Origin: Xenopus tropicalis
Taxonomy: Eukaryota > Chordata > Amphibia > Anura > Pipidae
Length of the DNA: 64,000 bases
Assembly: GCF_000004195.4 (NCBI RefSeq)
Contig: NC_030678.2
Location: forward strand, 133,081,104-133,145,103
Direction of reading: 5' to 3'
The notes beneath the pieces are model-generated. The model did no database searches, was not told the DNA's origin, and saw nothing but the letters and a program-made list of their open reading frames with translations. The position numbers were made by a program, and so were the translations under genes. Of this stretch, positions 58,401 through 64,000 are shown piece by piece (position 1 is the first letter of the stretch; every line of letters begins with the position of its first letter).

Positions 58401-60552
58401 TACACAGTTTCCCAGCTAAAAATGGCTGTATTTTAAAAAAAAATTAAAAAACTGCCCAGGCACTTTGCTCCAATGCCTCTCTTGCTTGGTATAGCTACAT
58501 GACTATAAACCATATGTTCCAGTTGACTATGGAAATAAAGTTTTGCACTTAAAATGGTTAGACATAAATCCTTGAATATCAGAGGTTAATTCTGATGATG
58601 ATATAGAAATATAAATCTCCATCGATGTTGCCCATTGCTTAGAGGCTTAAATCATAATACACTGATAGTTAATACATAAATATAATGCTTTCTTTAGAAT
58701 ACAAAGGGAATTTGCAGATCTCAGTAAGTTTTGTAATTTGCTTACAACGAAGATATCTTACAGAGTCTCTTAATTTGACAGTTCTGAAGGTGCAAATGTT
58801 GTTAGATCCACACTATTTCTATTTGACTGTAAATGGTAGGCAGAAAGCTTGGAAAACATTATCAGAGAAATTTTATTTTCTGGGTGTGTATCATGTTAAC
58901 TTTCAAATTTTAATTTCTTCTGCTCTGATTCTTCATGTTTCACCTCATCAGGGCAGAAAACAGATCAAATGAACACAAAATATTCTCTATAATGTCTGCA
59001 TAGGCATGTGTAAAATATACAAGGTTGTGGTTAAAAATCCCAGAGACAATTAGATTAACAGATTTTAATGTATTCTGGATAATTAAAAAAAACAAAAAGC
59101 AATTACTTCACTTAAAATCCCCCCCAGAAAAAAAGCAAATAATATAAGTGTAAAAAGAAAAGCAGGAGAATGAAGCATTTTTTATGTTCAATATCTCAAG
59201 GTTGTCTAGCACTATTTTTCTGCTGGAAGAAATACAGTATTGGTTGCATAATAGGGTGCTTTATATAAACTATTAAGTTAAAGCATTTTTGCATCCTCTT
59301 ATGAAATATTATATGATTGTCAGACCAAACCCAAAATATAAGAAGCATATTATAAATGACTTGTTTCTTATCTATTGTAAATAATGTATGGCAAAGTTAT
59401 TTGCTTGTGCACAATTTTCTATCTATTCCTCAGGAAAAAAGTATGGATTTAATCTCTGATATTCTTAAACTTGTTCTCAGGTCTCACCTGCTGCCATATT
59501 TCTAAATATGCACTAGACAGAGAAAATCAGTCTTTCATGCCCAACCTGTGCTGCTGTGTTATGTGTGATAATCTACACAGTTTTGAAGCCTGGAGGTGAT
59601 GCTCTATGACCACAATTCTATAAAATATATGGTATTCTGTATCTTTTGATAGCGTTTATTTGTTCTAGCTGTACTAAAACACCACTTAGCAGGAAATATT
59701 CCTTAGTTTGCCATTTGGAACATATGTGTATCCCTATGGATTAAAACACTCAAAGCAAACCTTTGTTAACATAACTTTACATTATTTATAAGGATATAAT
59801 TTTAGATGGAATATTCATCTTTTATTGGTACTGATGCTTAAAAGGGAGATGTTTGTACTAGTTATAAACTAAAGCTGGCTGTGACATCTATAGATGACCA
59901 TGCCTCTAGGTACCCGTTATGCAAATCTTTCCAGTTCCTCACAAATAAAGCAACTGACTGGATATCTAAATACATAATGAACAGACTAAAGCCTTATAGG
60001 ACCCTTTATGTAAGGGTTTTTTTCTTTTTTTTTTTTTAAATAAAAAGAACTACTGTTATATTTATTAAAAAGAATTCTTAAAAAGTTGAAAGACAGACTA
60101 AAGGAAATGACTTTCAGTGAAACAACTATAAAAAGTCCTGAAACTGTATATTCAAGACCACTTTAGTTTGTAGAAACAGATGTCTGCAGTTAAAGTTTCT
60201 CACTTGCAAGTATTTATAAAAATATGGTAGTTATTAGACAATCCAATCAAAAATACAAGTAAGTCTAACGCAAAACTATACGTTCCATTTCAAATTGAAT
60301 ACAATTAATTTTACTATTCAAGAAGTATTTGTTTATACTCATGTGTTTTAAAGAATTTGCCTCTTTCAATCTAAACTATTCTGTGACAGTGACCGAAAAA
60401 GAAATTTCCACTGATCTAGATAGTTTATTCATACAAAGCAATCTTTTGACATTCACAGCTCACCTTTGTTAAGTTGTTCTTCTTGCACAGGGCCCCACTA
60501 CTTGTGCTACTTACCCCAAACTTAGGGTGTTGGAGCAAACAGTGGTACTTAC
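58401..60552. other. Intronic DNA, nothing recognised
   Basis: AT-rich with simple T and A runs, for example around 60017-60040. The pyrimidine-rich acceptor of exon 56020-56126 is not here. No further exon seen. Confidence 0.45.
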
Positions 60553-60765
60553 ATTGAGTGAGAATCCCAAAAAGTGCTGTTTTAAAGGTCTCCTTGGCTT
60601 GTTCCATTATTTCTTCATCAGCTGCCTTCTCATTCATAAGTCGCCGTACATGACTGTTTGCAGACTGGATCATGGAATAGAATTGATTTGCAGATCTTCG
60701 ATTTACTTCACCTCGTTCAATCCAGGTGAGAAGCACAGTGATGGCTTCACAGAATTTGTTATCAT
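60553..60765 (-). CDS. enox1: enox1 coding exon (segment after the RRM), 213 nt
   Basis: The minus-strand exon has an acceptor ending ttctag and a donor starting gtaagt. It begins in phase 1 (its first two bases complete a codon), carries 70 full codons and ends with one base of the next codon. The peptide includes TWIERGEVNRRSANQFYSM, then SHVRRLMNEKA and GILTQ, which I recognise as the conserved helical region that follows the RRM in ENOX proteins. It is rich in charged residues and predicted mainly alpha-helical, with no membrane segment. The final T joins TT of the exon at 56020-56126 to give Phe. Relative to remembered human ENOX1 the differences are few, mostly between NEKA and the end of the exon. 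This is the most upstream exon in the window. Confidence 0.97.
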
Positions 60766-60897
60766 CTAGAAGAGGAGCAGTAATTTTTTTTTTTTTTTAA
60801 TAGACACTTTATATAAAACGTTAATAGGTGTGGGAATGTTAATAAGCTTAAACATGATCCAGTCACTAAAGTATCATGAAACCACGTACAGCAGGTG

Positions 60898-61048
60898 TTA
60901 AAGGGCACCTATTGCCCCAAAATTGCTCTGTGTATGCTGTGGTGCTCACATGTGGTGAGCTCACTATACGCACAAAATAGCATGGTCGCCCGCACCGGGA
61001 GCTCCCTCTGGTGGGGGAAGCAAATTTAGGGTGATAGGTGGCCCTTAA
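60898..61048. mobile_element. TTAA-flanked MITE, 151 bp
   Basis: TTAA at 60898-60901 and 61045-61048. Ends aagggcacctattgcccc and gggtgataggtggccctt are inverted. The interior (gcccgcaccgggagctccct) is GC-rich. It sits 133 bp upstream of exon 60553-60765 in transcript sense. Confidence 0.82.
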
Positions 61049-63650
61049 ATGGTTTAAAATTTAAAGGCCTTCATAAAGGCCATAGTCTCTGTCACCCATA
61101 GAAAATAGATTTTTACATTTTCTGGACAAAAAACAGTGCTATTTAATCTGCTATCTACTGTTGTTTAGACATCATGACTCCACACACAAGGGATGACCTT
61201 AGGTCCCTCTAGCCTGCCTGCATACTTTTTTTAATAGTCTCCGTGGGAAGGAACACTATTAATTTAATGTGGTTATTAGGAGACCGTTGTCTGAACTAGA
61301 AAAAAAGGTCTTTTCCCGTAGCATGGCATTTAATGTGAAACACATTAGGCCTCTTTCTAAAAAGCATTCTTTACCAATAAATTGGATAACAGTGACTGAC
61401 CATACTATACTATGGATAACTAGTCATGAACATATACAATAACACTGTGTAATATTTAAAGAGGAAGTTCACCCTGCAAATTAACTTTTACTATGATGTA
61501 GACAGTTGTGTCCAGCAGTGTTGGATGTCACATCAAACTGGTTCTTTGCATAATAAAGTCAATATTTTTTGGTGGCTGGGTTTAGTGACCCAATCAAGTA
61601 AATAGCTTAATTCAGTTGCTGGAAAGAAAACCTTGAAAGCTATTACATTAAAAACAACTATATAAAGAAATTGAAACCAAATGCAAACTTGCTTAGGCCT
61701 ACTATTGCATACTAAAAGGTAAACTCAAAAACAGCCTGCCAGTTATTTCCTATTGGCACCATGGTGCTCCTGGTACATGCATTATCACCACAGACTCTAT
61801 GGTATGGCACAAATCATCCAAGTTAAAGGTAAGCAGCTGAAGAGGGCTACAGCTTTTTCCCAAATTGTTTTGATCCAATCATTAGGTATAAAGGGCAACG
61901 ATCATAATAAGGGCCTAAGAAGACCCATTTAGAGGGTGACATTAGTATGATTTTCAAACCTGCCTGAGAGGTTGTTCAGGCAGGCTGTTTGCCTCTAAGC
62001 ATTGGATGAAAAGCTACCGACTAATATTTAGCCAGTTTATGATGAGTGTTAAAAAGATAAAAGAAAGGTTAGGCAGCAATTATTGAGTGAAGGTTTTAAG
62101 GTGCAACAAGATTACTACTGATCACACAGAGCACATAAATAATGTCATAATATTTTAGAGAAAAAATTGCATATATACGACAACAACATTTTAATTATTA
62201 ATCTTAGTTGTGATAAGACTGAACAATTTACAAAATTACTGAATTCTTCATCACTTTCCGTCGATTTCTTAAGGTATCTATGTGGTAACCATTTCTACTA
62301 TTTATATAAGTAGTAATCATTTTAACTCTACAAAACTAGAATAAAAAAATACACTCATGCTCATATTTTACTCTTGGCAACAATGACAAAAATTGCAAAG
62401 ACGAAGTTTTGTTGCCCTGGCAATGTCATAAGGATATGTAGAATTGCTTGCATAATATTGGCACTAGATTTAATTAAAATGTAGGACCTCGGTAATTGCA
62501 TAGCTTTGACAAATGTTGCTGCAGAGGATGCAGATTAAGTAATTAACTTTATATGTAGGCATTGCCAAGGAGAAGAGTGAGGGGGAAAAAAGAGAAAATG
62601 CTTTGTTAATCTTTCTAATATAATGCTTTGGCTCGATTTTTTTTAAAGATGAATATATTATCAGACAAATAGTACTTAGATGTCAGTGGCAGCGAGAGGT
62701 TGCCAGTCAGACTGCTTTCACGAATGCAGAGGGTCAGAACAGGAAGAACATATACAAAGCACATAGGTCGGGAAGATAGAGACGTGATGTTCATGTATAC
62801 AGCTATACTCTTTAAAAAAAAAAAACTATTGCCCTATTGTTTAGACTACTTAAGTTATAATTTTTTCAATAAATGTAAAATATCTTGTATCAATACTTTG
62901 TATCCGTAAAATATCTTGTAATAACAAACACCACTTACCAAGGTTTTAAGATTTTAAGTCTCTTTAATGTGTAAAAATAAGTTTTAAATTTAAAAAAATA
63001 TTGAATGAAACAGGCAAGAAAAATGTTGGAGGCATTTCCCAAAAAATCACCCTGCCAGTGGGATATAAGAGCGCTTAAAAGGATTACTTCATAAAAATTC
63101 ATGGATTAAACCATTGTGCCATACAAATGAAGATGTACACTATTAGTACTTCTACAAAGAGTTCTTCACAGCTTGCACATTCTCTTTGATGATCAAAACA
63201 TATTCTATACTCCTGTTCTAATTAGACAGAGAGAAAAGGCAAGGACCACTTCATTCTTCTGATGTATGAACAATTGCCTTTGGTCAAAAGTCTTTTTCTT
63301 GCTACATTTTAATGCCATTAATAGACATAAGCTTTGAAATGTAGTAATTTAAATTAAATATTTTATAACGGTTTTAATAATATTAATGGCACTTTATGCA
63401 TTCTGTATCAAAATATCATAGCCTTAAGGTGTTTTTTAATGTTTTCACAGGGATAATTATGACAGGATATGAGACTCAAACAAGTAAGATGTCATCTAAT
63501 TTAAATAACACCAAACAAATGTTTAAACTATAAACAGTTGAGACTTGCAAATTTCACCCCTAAATGATATAATTGCTAAATCTTAAACATATACATTTTA
63601 TTCTTAAAGGCATCATTCAAAATTATTAAAAACATCCCTATCCCATAAAA
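61049..63650. other. Intronic DNA, one MITE fragment, no exon
   Basis: At 61459-61500 aagaggaagttcaccctgca, aattaacttttactatgat matches the left end of a common frog MITE ('ggaagttcacc'); no right end was found. I searched for the preceding ENOX1 exon (SEHEAALLAEKL region) and did not find it. Confidence 0.45.
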
Positions 63651-63653
63651 ACC

Positions 63654-64000
63654 TTAAAGGAAAACTATACCCCCGTAATGAATACTTTACCAACAGATAG
63701 TTTATATTAAGTGGCGTATCAAAAAATCTTGCCAAGCTGGAATATATATATCAGTAAATATTGCCCTTTTACACCCTTACCCTTGAGCCGCCATTTAGTG
63801 ATGGGCTGTGTGCTCCCTCAGAGATCAGCTGACAGGAAATAATGCAGCTCTGACTGTAACAGGAAGAAGTGTGGGAGCAAAAGGCAGAACTCTGTCCATT
63901 AATTGGATAATATGACCTAACATGTATGTGTGCACTGTGAATCCTATGATCCCAGGAGGCTGCCCTCAGTTCTTAAATAGGCAATTTTCCATGTAAGATT
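63654..64000. mobile_element. TTAA MITE 'AAAGGAAAACTATACCCCC', cut by window end
   Basis: Starts ttaaaggaaaactatacccc, followed by the family's ccgccatttagtgatgggct, gagatcagctgacaggaaat, gtaacaggaagaagtgtggg and gatcccaggaggctgccctc. The right half lies beyond position 64000. Confidence 0.8.

Larger units (their letters stand above)
1..64000 (-). other. enox1: enox1 gene body (internal part), transcribed right to left
   Basis: Seven exons on the minus strand join in frame to give an internal-to-C-terminal segment of ENOX1, roughly residues 275-570 of a protein of about 643 residues (human numbering estimated from memory). ENOX proteins are cell-surface and secreted growth-related enzymes reported to combine NAD(P)H/hydroquinone oxidase activity with protein disulfide-thiol interchange, alternating periodically. 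The upstream exons (N-terminus and RRM) are beyond the right edge. The last coding exon(s), which in the family carry the HVH and GVGA-type motifs, are left of position 1; I looked for them below 3876 and did not find them. Introns in the window are about 4.4, 6.4, 21.5, 11.2, 4.8 and 7.6 kb, plus partial introns at both ends. Promoter and polyadenylation site are outside the window. Confidence 0.93.

Noticed and set aside
60766..64000. Possible upstream enox1 exon (SEHEAALLAEKL region)
   Set aside because: No matching frame with splice sites is seen; it must lie beyond the window.
1..64000. CRISPR arrays, operons, phage or bacterial defence systems, tRNA or rRNA genes
   Set aside because: Nothing in the sequence supports these; the DNA is a vertebrate intron-exon landscape.

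Overview
The window is vertebrate nuclear DNA from a frog, most likely Xenopus (X. tropicalis or X. laevis; I cannot separate them by eye). Three things support this: short exons with GT-AG splice sites separated by multi-kilobase AT-rich introns, no long open frames, and a very high density of short palindromic DNA transposons of types familiar from Xenopus genomes. Nothing looks prokaryotic, and there is no CRISPR array, operon, tRNA or rRNA.

The whole window lies inside one minus-strand gene, recognised from its protein as enox1 (ecto-NOX disulfide-thiol exchanger 1). Seven coding exons were read, in transcript order: 60553-60765, 56020-56126, 49496-49613, 27757-27941, 16449-16556, 11560-11613 and 3876-3978. 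They join in perfect phase (888 nt; 295 codons plus a partial codon at each end) and encode the part of the protein after the RRM: a helical region, an acidic/basic linker, a long coiled coil, and the start of the C-terminal domain. The promoter, 5' exons and RRM lie beyond 64000. The final coding exon(s) and 3' UTR lie below position 1. The linker lacks the EEMTE motif described for ENOX2, which favours ENOX1.

The introns are filled with mobile DNA. Autonomous-type relics are: a 5'-truncated Tc1-like transposase (about 1234-2205), a second degenerate Tc1-like element (about 57340-58400), two Tx1/L1-like LINE 3' ends (about 5566-6695 and 50880-52115), an L2/CR1-like LINE 3' end with a still-open C-terminal frame (22729-23478), and an internally inverted Penelope-like element (about 46722-47345). 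Non-autonomous elements include four hAT-type elements with exact 8-bp target duplications, many TTAA-flanked MITEs, about ten copies of one dispersed palindromic family, and at least five copies of a 'GGCCATACAC'-ended hairpin family. Several are nested, which gives a relative order of insertion.

The items most worth a second look are: a phase-matched candidate alternative exon (55822-55922) just downstream of exon 56020-56126; a perfect 67-bp-arm palindrome (14741-14880); a miRNA-precursor-sized hairpin (48715-48809) with AUUGCAC near the base of each arm; and the inverted Penelope copy. I see no convincing new multi-gene system. This is a large intron landscape of one conserved gene.
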